Assembly: GCA_017468215.1 (NCBI GenBank)
Contig: JAFUJG010000084.1
Span: 1-9,746 of the forward strand
Reading direction: 5' to 3'
DNA length: 9,746 nucleotides
From: Clostridia bacterium
Lineage (GTDB): Bacteria; Bacillota; Clostridia; UMGS1883
This document shows, piece by piece, positions 1 through 6,479 of this stretch. The notes under the pieces are model-generated. The model was not told the DNA's origin. It saw nothing but the letters and a program-made list of their open reading frames with translations, and did not search any database. Position 1 is the first letter of the stretch; the number at the start of each line of letters is the position of its first letter. Both the position numbers and the translations under genes were made by a program.

Positions 1-529
1 CGCCGCTTCCCAGCTTTGTTGCCCAGTTCGCCGTAAGAAGTGCAAGGTCAACATAGTCAATGCCTCGTTTTGCCGCATAGGAGCGTGTTGTCTCGGTATA
101 GAAATTTTTTGTTTCAGGCATCTGACCGGTAAGGGAGTTAAACCGCATTGTGCTGCATATTGATGCAAAAATTACCTTTGCACCCTTCTTTTCAATATCT
201 GTTACGGTTTTTTCCAACAGTGTTTTAAACTCGGCATTTTTATCGCCTTGCCTGTCTCTTTCAAGGATTCCGTAGGATAATATAACAATATCTGATTTTT
301 TGATTTTTTCGTATTCCGGCTTTTTTGTTATACCCGAGAGTAAATCGCCCACTGTGGCTGCATTTATAATGTCAGCTTCATCTCTGGCAAAAAGCATAAG
401 GCTTTTTCCCCATTCGTGAGCCCAGTCGTCACCAAATATGTAAATTTTGCTTTTTTCTTCGGTTTGTGCTACCGAGAAAAGAGGCATGCTCATACACAAA
501 ACGAGCAGAACAGCTATAAGTCTTTTCAT
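1..529 (-). CDS. Secreted SGNH/GDSL-hydrolase-like protein, 3' end outside window
   Basis: About 176 residues are visible from the ATG at 529; the frame is still open at the left edge. The first 20 residues (MKRLIAVLLVLCMSMPLFSV) form a signal peptide, with a likely cut after SVA, so the protein should be exported. After it comes KIYIFGDDWA, at the place where SGNH hydrolases have the GDS nucleophile block. VILSYGILERD follows at the block-III position, where GxND is usual. Next are KKGAKVIFASI and GIDYVDLALL, which resemble the central strands of rhamnogalacturonan-acetylesterase-like members. Both catalytic blocks are altered: Asp stands where the Ser should be, and the Asn is absent. It may be a non-catalytic relative, or my block alignment may be wrong. 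The catalytic Asp/His block would lie outside the window. A GGCGGTG ribosome binding site precedes the ATG. The fold is inferred from motif order only. Confidence 0.7.
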   Translation of the reverse strand, partial: MKRLIAVLLVLCMSMPLFSVAQTEEKSKIYIFGDDWAHEWGKSLMLFARDEADIINAATVGDLLSGITKKPEYEKIKKSDIVILSYGILERDRQGDKNAEFKTLLEKTVTDIEKKGAKVIFASICSTMRFNSLTGQMPETKNFYTETTRSYAAKRGIDYVDLALLTANWATKLGSG

Positions 530-558
530 GTGATTTCACCGCCTTTCCTTTCACATGA
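526..558 (-). repeat. Inverted repeat enclosing the start site of the SGNH-like gene
   Basis: TCATGTGA at 526-533 and TCACATGA at 551-558 are perfect 8-bp complements separated by 17 bp. In the minus-strand transcript the loop would hold the GGAAAGGCGG ribosome binding site, and the 3' arm would contain the ATG at 529-527. Such a hairpin could tune translation, or the repeat could be a protein-binding site. The pairing is seen; any function is inference. Confidence 0.4.
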
Positions 559-577
559 GACTTCCTTCCTATAATAT

Positions 578-605
578 ATTATATAATTTTATTTGTTTTA
601 GTCAA
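578..605 (-). promoter_or_regulatory. Promoter of the SGNH-like gene
   Basis: On the minus strand TTGACT (605-600) and TATAAT (583-578) are separated by 16 bp. This is a near-consensus sigma-A promoter, about 50 bp upstream of the start codon at 529. Confidence 0.7.
582..587 (+). promoter_or_regulatory. Possible -10 box for the 56-residue protein gene
   Basis: TATAAT on the plus strand at 582-587 lies 60 bp upstream of the ATG at 647 and overlaps the -10 of the opposing promoter by 2 bp. No good -35 is seen at 16-18 bp, and a second TATAAT occurs at 570-575. The stretch is very AT-rich, so this is weak on its own. It is listed because the small gene needs a promoter in this 117-bp gap. Confidence 0.3.
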
Positions 606-623
606 TAATAGTAACACAATTGT

Positions 624-633
624 AAAGGAGGTG
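624..633 (+). promoter_or_regulatory. Strong ribosome binding site with unusually long spacer
   Basis: AAAGGAGGTG is a near-perfect anti-16S complement. The first in-frame ATG is at 647, so 15 bases lie between GGAGG and the start, longer than the usual 5-10. The spacer contains seven T's in a row (637-643). No in-frame GTG or TTG lies nearer. The strength of the site supports translation of the small gene. Confidence 0.65.
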
Positions 634-646
634 TAATTTTTTTAAA

Positions 647-817
647 ATGGACCCTAAGAAAAAAATCCATGTAAATGAACGAATAAAAAAGCTCGGCGAA
701 GAAATCGCCAAGGAATTTATCAATCCCGACACACTGCACCTTGACCCCTTGGGAAGCTGGACAGGCACGCCCATGGACCGTGACGACAAGCCAACACAGG
801 ATGCGGACGACTTATAA
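647..817 (+). CDS. Small acidic protein of unknown function, 56 residues, GSWTGTP/QDADDL motifs
   Basis: This frame runs from the ATG at 647 to the TAA at 815 and encodes 56 residues. The first half is lysine-rich and probably helical (MDPKKKIHVNERIKKLGEEI). The second half is acidic and Gly/Pro-rich, with DPLGSWTGTP at residues 33-42 and PTQDADDL at the very C-terminus. There is no signal peptide, membrane segment or Cys/His metal site, so it should be cytosolic. It is supported by a strong ribosome binding site, a terminator starting inside its 3' end, and protein-like composition. From memory, short clostridial proteins of unknown function end in a similar GSYTG...P-QDADDL pattern; I could not check this and know no function. 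It is divergent from the SGNH-like gene and convergent with the HD-domain gene. A ribosomally made peptide precursor is an alternative, but no modification genes are nearby. Confidence 0.75.
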   Translation: MDPKKKIHVNERIKKLGEEIAKEFINPDTLHLDPLGSWTGTPMDRDDKPTQDADDL

Positions 818-849
818 AAAAGGACGGCTACGCCGTCCTTTTTTATAAG
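811..849. terminator. Two-way intrinsic terminator
   Basis: A perfect 18-bp inverted repeat (811-828 with 832-849) has a 3-base loop (TAC). The GC core is GGACGGC/GCCGTCC, flanked by six A's on the left and six T's on the right, so each strand ends in a T-run. It serves the small plus-strand gene and the HD-domain gene coming from the right. Stop codons TAA (815-817, plus) and TAA (845-843, minus) lie in the two arms. Confidence 0.92.
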
Positions 850-1451
850 TTAAATGTGTTTTCAACTACACCGGGCAGTACAGAGTATATGCTCTTGCCC
901 ATCCTTTTTTCAAAATATGCCTTTATTTCAAAAAGCTTTTCCCACCTTTTAACGGTACCCTCGTGCACACCATGACGCATGGAAATGTCAATCATCCTTT
1001 TTTCCATAAGCACATATCCCGAGTGAAGGGCTATGTTGTCGCAAAGATGCATGAGTATGTCGTAGTCATTATATTCAATGGACGAAAGATAGCTTTTTGT
1101 AAATTCGTACTCATCCTCGGTTAAATCCATCATTGAGGGGTTTATAGTGGGGATGTTTTCTGCAAAGGAGTGGGTCATGCTTATTCTTGCAACATCATCC
1201 CAACCCTTTTTTATAGCATAATTATATCCATCCACGATATGACGTATGCCTGTAAAGCCAACACGTCTTCCTATGTCATGCAAAAGGCCAAGCACATACG
1301 CTTTTTCGGCATCAAGCCCTGCGGCTCGGGCAATATTCCTTGCCGCTTCGCCTGTGTATCTTGCATGGTCAACCCATCTTGTGGGATTAATTTCAAAGCC
1401 TATCTCAAGCTCACGTAAAGCTTCTTCTGCGTTAGGATACATATCAATCAA
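843..1451 (-). CDS. HD-domain phosphohydrolase
   Basis: The product is a cytosolic protein of 202 residues with the metal-binding signature of HD phosphohydrolases: His29 (VDHARYT), His58-Asp59 (GLLHDIGRR), a further His at 71 or 94, and Asp138 (HLCDN). These enzymes use divalent metals to cleave phosphomonoesters or diesters, often of nucleotides. The substrate here cannot be read from sequence, and no second domain is attached. The reading frame opens with TTG at 1451-1449, and the TTGA there overlaps the TGA stop of the cation-exchanger gene, a classic translational-coupling arrangement. An ATG at 1442-1440 is an alternative start that shortens the protein by three residues; neither has a strong ribosome binding site. 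It is the second gene of the unit controlled by the upstream riboswitch, so its level should follow cell manganese. It ends inside the two-way terminator. Confidence 0.88.
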   Translation of the reverse strand: MIDMYPNAEEALRELEIGFEINPTRWVDHARYTGEAARNIARAAGLDAEKAYVLGLLHDIGRRVGFTGIRHIVDGYNYAIKKGWDDVARISMTHSFAENIPTINPSMMDLTEDEYEFTKSYLSSIEYNDYDILMHLCDNIALHSGYVLMEKRMIDISMRHGVHEGTVKRWEKLFEIKAYFEKRMGKSIYSVLPGVVENTFNL

Positions 1452-2449
1452 CCGTTAGCCATGGAGCAAACGATGAAGGTCACATAGCTTGCACAGATTA
1501 ACAAGCCCAAAAGCATAATTACACCGTTTACCACCAAGGAATTTTTCTTCACTGATTTTTCGCTGTCGTTCTTCCACTTCACCGCAAGAGATATCATTGT
1601 AAGGAATGTTGAAGCAAGACCGAAGATGATAAGAAGCTTTGAGTCAGGAGAAACCTCATACACGTTGCTTCTGAATGCAAGGATATCCGCAACAGAGAAA
1701 ATGATGTAGTTAAACATATTGCTGCCTACCACATTGCCTACCATTGCGTTGAAGTTGCCCTTTCTAACAAGAGCAATACTGCTTGTAAGCTCAGGAATAG
1801 AGGTTGCAACGCCGAGGAAAAGTGCACCTGCAAGAGAAGCACCCAACTGATACTGCTGGTCAATCATATCTGTAATTTTAGTGATAACAATACTTGCTGC
1901 AACAAGACCCAGTGCACAGAGAACAAATCTTACAACAACCTGCTTAATTGTAAGGTCGTTGTCGTCTTCGCTATCGCTTTCACCATCATCAGATGCCATA
2001 AATTTGCAGGCAATTGCATAAAGAACAACAATGATAACGCTGGCAATGTTGATGCTTACGCCGGGGAAGGTTGTGTCGATACCGCTGAAAAGCACAAAGC
2101 CCGTGGTGAGATAGGCAAGCACTGTACACACAAGTGTTTTAAGGTGGCTTGAGCCAACCTTAGCACGCCTAAAGGCTTTAACAGCTACAAGTGTAAGGGA
2201 ACCAAAAATGCAAAGATTAAACACATCACTGCCTAAAACGTTACCGATAATAAGACCGGGATTGCCGAGAGCAACTGCGGAAATACTGGTTATCAGCTCA
2301 GGCAGGCTTGTTACTGCTGCCAGAATAACACCGCCGATAAAGGCACCGGACAGGTTTGTTTTTTTATCAAGCATGTCAACATAATCTGCACACTTGATTG
2401 AGAACAGCACTAAAACAGCTGCCGCCATAAGATACCATACAAAAATCAT
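1448..2449 (-). CDS. CaCA-family Na+/Ca2+-type cation exchanger, candidate Mn2+ or Ca2+ exporter
   Basis: The product is an integral membrane protein of 333 residues with the two inverted alpha-repeats of the calcium/cation antiporter family. The first (about 39-78) contains TSLPEL with Glu51 and GNVLGSDVFN. The second (about 207-247) contains TSIPEL with Glu220 and GNVVGSNMFN. The two Glu residues bind the cation in this family. Roughly ten membrane segments are expected. An acidic loop, DDGESDSEDDND (154-165), links the halves. Length matches YrbG-type members (about 325). I place the start at the ATG at 2449, about nine bases after AAGGA. An ATG at 2458 sits too close to that site, and an ATG at 2491 lies inside the leader's terminator hairpin. 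The manganese-type riboswitch in front suggests Mn2+ export or a Mn2+/Ca2+ role; the ion itself is inferred. Confidence 0.92.
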   Translation of the reverse strand: MIFVWYLMAAAVLVLFSIKCADYVDMLDKKTNLSGAFIGGVILAAVTSLPELITSISAVALGNPGLIIGNVLGSDVFNLCIFGSLTLVAVKAFRRAKVGSSHLKTLVCTVLAYLTTGFVLFSGIDTTFPGVSINIASVIIVVLYAIACKFMASDDGESDSEDDNDLTIKQVVVRFVLCALGLVAASIVITKITDMIDQQYQLGASLAGALFLGVATSIPELTSSIALVRKGNFNAMVGNVVGSNMFNYIIFSVADILAFRSNVYEVSPDSKLLIIFGLASTFLTMISLAVKWKNDSEKSVKKNSLVVNGVIMLLGLLICASYVTFIVCSMANG

Positions 2450-2468
2450 TTTACACATTCCTTCCTCT

Positions 2469-2505
2469 AAAAAAATTAAAGACCCACGCATTCTGCGTAG
2501 GTCTT
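2469..2505 (-). terminator. Intrinsic terminator, expression platform of the riboswitch
   Basis: On the minus strand AAGACCTACGCA (2505-2494) pairs with TGCGTGGGTCTT (2490-2479), 12 bp with one G-U pair and a GAA loop, followed by TAATTTTTTT (2478-2469). It lies 20 bases upstream of the exchanger start, so it can abort the transcript before the gene. Its 5' arm is the conserved 3' end of the aptamer, so aptamer and terminator cannot form together. Confidence 0.88.
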
Positions 2506-2586
2506 GTCATTTAAAGCTTATACGGAGCTATTGCTCGGGTATGGCGATATAAGCTACCGCCACAGCGGCAAACTACTCCCCTGACT
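2494..2586 (-). promoter_or_regulatory. yybP-ykoY-type manganese riboswitch aptamer
   Basis: The leader RNA starts within a few bases of the predicted transcript start. In order it shows CAGGGGAGTAG (2583-2573), a short hairpin with CCGC/GCGG arms, a 7-bp stem GCTTATA/TATAAGC (2554-2548 with 2522-2516) enclosing a GAGC-AATA-GCTC hairpin, and finally GACAAGACCT (2508-2499). The GGGGAGTAG and AAGACC boxes are hallmarks of the yybP-ykoY class, which senses Mn2+ and often precedes cation exporters, including CaCA proteins. The closing P1 stem is only weakly visible. Sharing AAGACC with the terminator implies an ON switch: Mn2+ stabilises the aptamer and allows read-through into the exchanger gene. 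The identification rests on motif order and gene context, not on a covariance search. Confidence 0.85.
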
Positions 2587-2591
2587 AGTTT

Positions 2592-2620
2592 ATTATATAT
2601 CCTTTATTTTCCAATGTCAA
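2592..2620 (-). promoter_or_regulatory. Promoter of the riboswitch-exchanger-HD operon
   Basis: TTGACA (2620-2615), 17 bp, TATAAT (2597-2592): a perfect sigma-A consensus on the minus strand. Transcription should start near 2585-2586, immediately before the aptamer. The TGA stop of the oxidoreductase gene (2619-2617) lies inside the -35 box. Confidence 0.9.
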
Positions 2621-4179
2621 TTGTTTTCCTCTCTGGTTTCGTGATACTCTTTTTCGGTATTAACGCTCCAGATATTGCTCTTGTCCTTTTCACCGGAAAC
2701 AATATTTTTAACAGCTTCAAAGGCAGTTACCATGGAATGGTCCATGTTATTATAACGGTGCTGACCGTTTCTGCCTATGCAGTAAAGGTTTTCGATACTG
2801 TTAAGATATTCTACAACCTTATCCATTTCGTCATATGTATCGAAATATGCAGGATATGCCTTCTTTACCTTTTCACGGTGGCTGTCAAGCACAGTGGCAT
2901 CCTTTTTGATAACACCCATTTTAACCAGCTCATTCACTGCAAATTCCACACAGTCGGCTTCTTCCATGTTCCAGAAATCATCGCCTTCGCCGCAGAAATA
3001 TTCCAGACCAATCCACACAGTGTTTTCGCAATCCTTAACCATATAGGGAGACCAGTTGTTGAAAATCTGTATTCTGCCCAGCTTGACACCCACATCTTGA
3101 ACATAAATCCAGTTGTCGGGCACAATGTTGTTAAGGGTTTTAATCTTTGTTTTGTTTTTAAGATTGAGGTTTTCCAAAAGCAAACCAACTGTTACAAAGT
3201 CACGGTACGGAAGATTTGACGCAATGCGTACAATATCATCGGGAACAGAGTTCATACCCTCCACAAGGTCCTTTACAGGCATTGTGGATATGAAAGTGTC
3301 ACATTCCATAACCCTTGCCTTGTTGTTTTCCATGTACTGAACAGCTGTTATATTGTTGTTTTCCTTTACAAGCTTTTTCACACGGCAGTTAAACATTATC
3401 TTGCCGCCCATTTTTTCGATATCTTCACCTACAGCTTCCCAGAGCTGACCGGGACCGAGTTTGGGATACGAAAACTCCTCAATAAGGCTTGTCTCAACAT
3501 TTGTTTTATCCTTGGATTTTGTAAGCTTTGCAACCATATCCTTCAGAACAGCCTTTATGGAAAGCCCCTTAACCCTCTGTGCACCCCAATCTGCTGAAAT
3601 GCATGAGGGGTGTCTACCCCAGAGCTTTTCGGTATAGCCCTCGAAAAACATGGAATACAAAACCTTACCGAAACGGTTTATATAAAAGTTCTCAAGGTTC
3701 TCCTCGGGAAGCTTTTTTGCAGTAGATTTAAGATAACTGCAGCCTGCTCTCACGGTTGCGATTGCACCCATATTGATAAAGGTCTGAGGCTTCATTGTTA
3801 TGGGGTAATCGAAAAACTTTTTCTTGTAATAAATTCTGGACACACGCTGTCTTTTGAGCATAACCCTGTCCTCTGTTGCAGGGTCGGGACCGCCATCAGA
3901 AAGTTCTCTTTCCCTGCCGAGGATTTTATCGTCATAGCTGGGAGCACCCTGTGCGGGCATTATAGCATCCCACCAGGCTGTAACGCTCTTATCCTTCGAG
4001 AAAAACCTGTGTCCGCCAATATCCATTCTGTTTCCGTTATGCTTTACCGTGCGGGATATACCGCCCAGCTCACTTGATTCCTCCAGAATGATGACCTCAT
4101 AATCTTTTCCGCTTTTTAAAAGCTCATATGCCGCTGTCAGACCGGCAGGACCGGCTCCGACAATAACAACCTTTTCCAT
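2617..4179 (-). CDS. FAD-dependent oxidoreductase of the amine-oxidase/protoporphyrinogen-oxidase-like superfamily
   Basis: The product has 520 residues. The N-terminus is a Rossmann nucleotide-binding fold: GAGPAG at 8-13, an acidic residue (Glu33) ending the second strand, then GGISRT (39-44) and [10 protein letters not shown] (53-62). These are typical of flavin-dependent oxidoreductases related to HemY and UDP-galactopyranose mutase. Near the C-terminus [15 protein letters not shown] fits the second FAD-contacting segment. The substrate is unknown. Its place as last gene of a lipid-linked-sugar operon suggests it oxidises, epimerises or rearranges a sugar or lipid carrier, which is inference. 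The start is at the ATG at 4179, preceded by GAAAGG and 14 bp after the gtrA-like stop. An upstream ATG at 4233 lies within the gtrA-like gene without a ribosome binding site. The stop codon is embedded in the -35 box of the next operon. Confidence 0.88.
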   Translation of the reverse strand: MEKVVIVGAGPAGLTAAYELLKSGKDYEVIILEESSELGGISRTVKHNGNRMDIGGHRFFSKDKSVTAWWDAIMPAQGAPSYDDKILGRERELSDGGPDPATEDRVMLKRQRVSRIYYKKKFFDYPITMKPQTFINMGAIATVRAGCSYLKSTAKKLPEENLENFYINRFGKVLYSMFFEGYTEKLWGRHPSCISADWGAQRVKGLSIKAVLKDMVAKLTKSKDKTNVETSLIEEFSYPKLGPGQLWEAVGEDIEKMGGKIMFNCRVKKLVKENNNITAVQYMENNKARVMECDTFISTMPVKDLVEGMNSVPDDIVRIASNLPYRDFVTVGLLLENLNLKNKTKIKTLNNIVPDNWIYVQDVGVKLGRIQIFNNWSPYMVKDCENTVWIGLEYFCGEGDDFWNMEEADCVEFAVNELVKMGVIKKDATVLDSHREKVKKAYPAYFDTYDEMDKVVEYLNSIENLYCIGRNGQHRYNNMDHSMVTAFEAVKNIVSGEKDKSNIWSVNTEKEYHETREENN

Positions 4180-4193
4180 CTTATCCAACCTTT

Positions 4194-4640
4194 CTATCTG
4201 TACAGAACAATCTTCCTTGCAGCAAAGTTCCATACAAACACCACACCGGTAGCGATGATTTTAGATAACATAAAATAAATTTTTAATCGTCCTGTCAAAA
4301 CATACATGATAAGCTCTGTTAATCCCAGACCGATTACACCTATTATAGCATATACTGCGAATTCTGTCGAGGAGGAATGTTGTTTTTCTTCACCGGAAAA
4401 TACAAATTTTTTCGATAGAAGAAAATTTACCGTAAGCCCCATTACAAAGGCAACGATACCGCTTAAAAGGTAATGTACCTTTAAGCCTTCGGTCATGGAA
4501 AACATCATTGCCCAATCGGCAAGGGTTGCCCACAGCCCCACAAAGGCATATCTGAAAAACTGCAGCAATCCGTTACGTGTAGGCTCGCAGAATATTTTTT
4601 TTAAGTTAAATGAAAAAATAATTTCAAAAAATTCCTTCAT
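4194..4640 (-). CDS. GtrA-family membrane protein, putative polyprenyl-phosphate-sugar flippase
   Basis: The product has 148 residues, the usual size for GtrA-family proteins, with four predicted membrane segments at about 29-49, 56-76, 93-116 and 121-141. Family signatures are [16 protein letters not shown] (28-43), [11 protein letters not shown] (71-81) near the end of the second segment and [12 protein letters not shown] (136-147) at the C-terminus. GtrA proteins are thought to flip sugars linked to undecaprenyl phosphate across the membrane, or to assist that step. The gene starts 2 bp after the LicD-family stop codon and is followed 14 bp later by the oxidoreductase gene, so translation is probably coupled. 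A GtrB-like enzyme that would load the lipid carrier is in the same operon, which supports the flippase role. There is no independent promoter in front of it. Confidence 0.9.
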   Translation of the reverse strand: MKEFFEIIFSFNLKKIFCEPTRNGLLQFFRYAFVGLWATLADWAMMFSMTEGLKVHYLLSGIVAFVMGLTVNFLLSKKFVFSGEEKQHSSSTEFAVYAIIGVIGLGLTELIMYVLTGRLKIYFMLSKIIATGVVFVWNFAARKIVLYR

Positions 4641-4642
4641 AA

Positions 4643-5488
4643 TCAGTCACGCCTTATTTCAAATATATCAAACCGAAGATGCTTCGGCACACGTTTTTCC
4701 TCGGGAGGAAGCATCATATAGTCATTGTAATGTTTTTTTAGGATTTCATGATAGCCTATGGGCAATGGGAATTCTTCCCCTTCAAATTCGCCTTTTACTG
4801 CAGCATTGTACCAATCGTACATATAGCAGTCGCCGAAATGGTCCATGGCAGAATGAGTGCTCATCACCCATTTTTTGTCTTTTTTTGCAAACATTTTTGC
4901 AACAGAATCATACATGGATGCAATCACATAAAGGGGCATCAGCTTACCTATTTTTGATAAAACAAATATAACAGCCGTCTCTGCCTTTGAATATTTTGAA
5001 TAATCAATTTCACGTCTGTGACCCATGGCCATGCCGTAGATTAAAACAAGCAGCTTTGTATGCAGCATTTGCCCGATTTTACTGTTCGGCACCTTGTCTA
5101 TTACGAATATATCCAATGCAGGGTTTGAATACTTCCCGCCGTAGAAGGCATCATCCAAGCCTGCCTGTGCCACCTGTAACCTTTTGTAGGTTATCTTGGG
5201 CACAAAGTCATAAAATTTATCATCGCCCTTTTCACCGGGAAGGATAAAGCCAAAGTCTCCGGTAAAATACTCAGGTGCGATTTTCAAAAAGGCATCATAA
5301 TCCTCACGAAGCATGCATATATCCGCATCGTCATCCCAGGGAACAAACCCCTTATGGCGTATGGCACCCAAAAGCGTACCTGCGTCCAGCATATATCCGA
5401 TAGAGTTTTCATTCATAACGCTGTCTGCCTTTTTCAGCAGCATCAACGATACCTCGTGAAGTTTTTTTATTTTGTCCTCATTGCTCAT
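4643..5488 (-). CDS. LicD-family phosphotransferase
   Basis: The product has about 281 residues and no membrane segment at the N-terminus. It carries the LicD/fukutin nucleotidyltransferase-fold signature at residues 35-57: DAGTLLGAIRHKG followed by FVPWDDDADI. The Asp cluster there binds metal in this family. Downstream are FVPKITYKR, LDIFVID and the C-terminal block LKKHYNDYMMLPPEEKRVPKH, all typical positions. LicD proteins transfer phosphocholine from CDP-choline to teichoic acids or LPS, and relatives transfer alditol phosphates, so the product probably adds a phospho-substituent to a cell-surface glycan. The substrate is not resolvable here. The ATG at 5488 overlaps the end of the glycosyltransferase gene by 11 bp. 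A TTG at 5494 sits 6 bases after AAGGA and has better spacing, so it may be the true start, adding two residues. Confidence 0.9.
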   Translation of the reverse strand: MSNEDKIKKLHEVSLMLLKKADSVMNENSIGYMLDAGTLLGAIRHKGFVPWDDDADICMLREDYDAFLKIAPEYFTGDFGFILPGEKGDDKFYDFVPKITYKRLQVAQAGLDDAFYGGKYSNPALDIFVIDKVPNSKIGQMLHTKLLVLIYGMAMGHRREIDYSKYSKAETAVIFVLSKIGKLMPLYVIASMYDSVAKMFAKKDKKWVMSTHSAMDHFGDCYMYDWYNAAVKGEFEGEEFPLPIGYHEILKKHYNDYMMLPPEEKRVPKHLRFDIFEIRRD

Positions 5489-6425
5489 CGTCAAAGTTTA
5501 TCCTTCTCTCCTCAACAACAAGCGGTCTTTTCATAACACGGCTGTTGATTGAAATGATGTATTCACCAAGAAAACCTATAAACACAAGCTGTACCGCACC
5601 CAAAAACAGCATACCTAAAAGAATGGGTGCCTGACCTGCCGCAAAGCGGTTCCAGTACAGAAGCTTTAAAACAAGGTATACAATGCCTATAACAAAGCTT
5701 GCAAAGCCCACAAAGAAGCCTGCAAAGGTTGCAAGTCTCAGTCCGATTTTTGTGTAGGAGGTAAAGCTGAGCATCGCCGCATCGTAAAGGGAGTACCAGT
5801 TGTTTTTTGTTTTTCCTGCACGGCGTTTGGGCTGAGTGTATTCAATATCCTTCCTTTTGCCGCCAAGCTCTGCCACAATACCTCTGAGGAAGGGCTTGGG
5901 GTCATCAAGACCCTTGAGCACGGCTATAAAGCTTTTGTCATAAAGTGCAAAGCCTGTGAAGTGCTCAATCTGCTCTACATCGCTCATTTTTTTAATCAGT
6001 TTATAATAAATGCTTCTGAGAGCATAAACCAGACGGTTTTCCTTACTGGAGGTTTTAATACCGCAAACAATGTTATAGCCGCCCTTTTCCCATTCGGCAA
6101 CAAATTTGGGTATCATCTCCACAGGGTCCTGGAAGTCTGCCGCCACAAGCACCGCACAGTCGCCTGTTGCCTGCAAAAGACCATAATAGGGCGAATTAAA
6201 CTGTCCGAAATTTTTTGCATTGAAAATAGCTTTAATCTTTTTATTTTCTTTGCAGATTTCGCCCAAAAGCTCACGTGTTTTATCCTGAGAGCAGTTGTCT
6301 ATAAAAATAATTTCGTAATCGTAATTTTCAAGCTGCACCTCAAAAAGAGATGAAACAGCCTCAGCCATAGGCTTTACATTTTCTTCTTCATTATAAGTGG
6401 GAATTACTACGCTTATCTTCTTCAT
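5478..6425 (-). CDS. GtrB/ArnC-like family 2 glycosyltransferase, polyprenyl-phosphate sugar transferase
   Basis: The product has 315 residues. The N-terminal 210 form a GT-A catalytic domain of family GT2: ISVVIPTYNEEENV at the start, FIDNCSQDKT (41-50), and DFQDP (97-101) as the metal/nucleotide-binding motif (usually DLQDP). RRAGKTKNNWYSLYDA (201-216) is the RxxGxSK-like block just before the membrane region. Two membrane segments follow (about 230-256 and 266-292), then a short cytosolic tail. This layout is that of GtrB, ArnC and dolichol-phosphate sugar synthases, which move a sugar from a nucleotide donor onto undecaprenyl phosphate on the inner face. The sugar is not predictable. AGGAGG lies 7 bases before the ATG at 6425. 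It is the first gene of a four-gene operon with its own consensus promoter and overlaps the LicD-family gene. Confidence 0.93.
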   Translation of the reverse strand: MKKISVVIPTYNEEENVKPMAEAVSSLFEVQLENYDYEIIFIDNCSQDKTRELLGEICKENKKIKAIFNAKNFGQFNSPYYGLLQATGDCAVLVAADFQDPVEMIPKFVAEWEKGGYNIVCGIKTSSKENRLVYALRSIYYKLIKKMSDVEQIEHFTGFALYDKSFIAVLKGLDDPKPFLRGIVAELGGKRKDIEYTQPKRRAGKTKNNWYSLYDAAMLSFTSYTKIGLRLATFAGFFVGFASFVIGIVYLVLKLLYWNRFAAGQAPILLGMLFLGAVQLVFIGFLGEYIISINSRVMKRPLVVEERRINFDDEQ

Positions 6426-6479
6426 AAACGTGCCTCCTGTAAATATACGTTTTTCTTACATTTTACACCACTAATCTTT

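Noticed and set aside
598..789. 63-codon open frame on the minus strand
   Set aside because: It is opposite the well-supported 56-residue gene. No ribosome binding site precedes it, and its end runs through the promoter of the SGNH-like gene.
647..817. The small protein as a modified-peptide (RiPP) precursor
   Set aside because: No radical SAM, cyclase, protease or transporter gene of that kind is nearby, and there is no clear leader/core boundary.
2450..2491. N-terminal extension of the exchanger starting at an ATG at 2491
   Set aside because: The extra residues are encoded by the terminator hairpin loop, 3' arm and T-run, so they are regulatory RNA rather than protein.
2614..3219. 201-codon open frame on the plus strand
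   Set aside because: It lies wholly antisense to the FAD oxidoreductase gene, which has clear family motifs. It has no ribosome binding site, and its translation shows no recognisable domain.
4180..4233. 18-residue N-terminal extension of the FAD oxidoreductase
   Set aside because: It lies mostly inside the gtrA-like coding region, lacks a ribosome binding site, and precedes the residue where flavoproteins of this type normally begin ([10 protein letters not shown]).
4495..4971. 158-codon open frame on the plus strand
   Set aside because: It is antisense to the gtrA-like and LicD-family genes and spans their junction. Its composition is that of a shadow frame.
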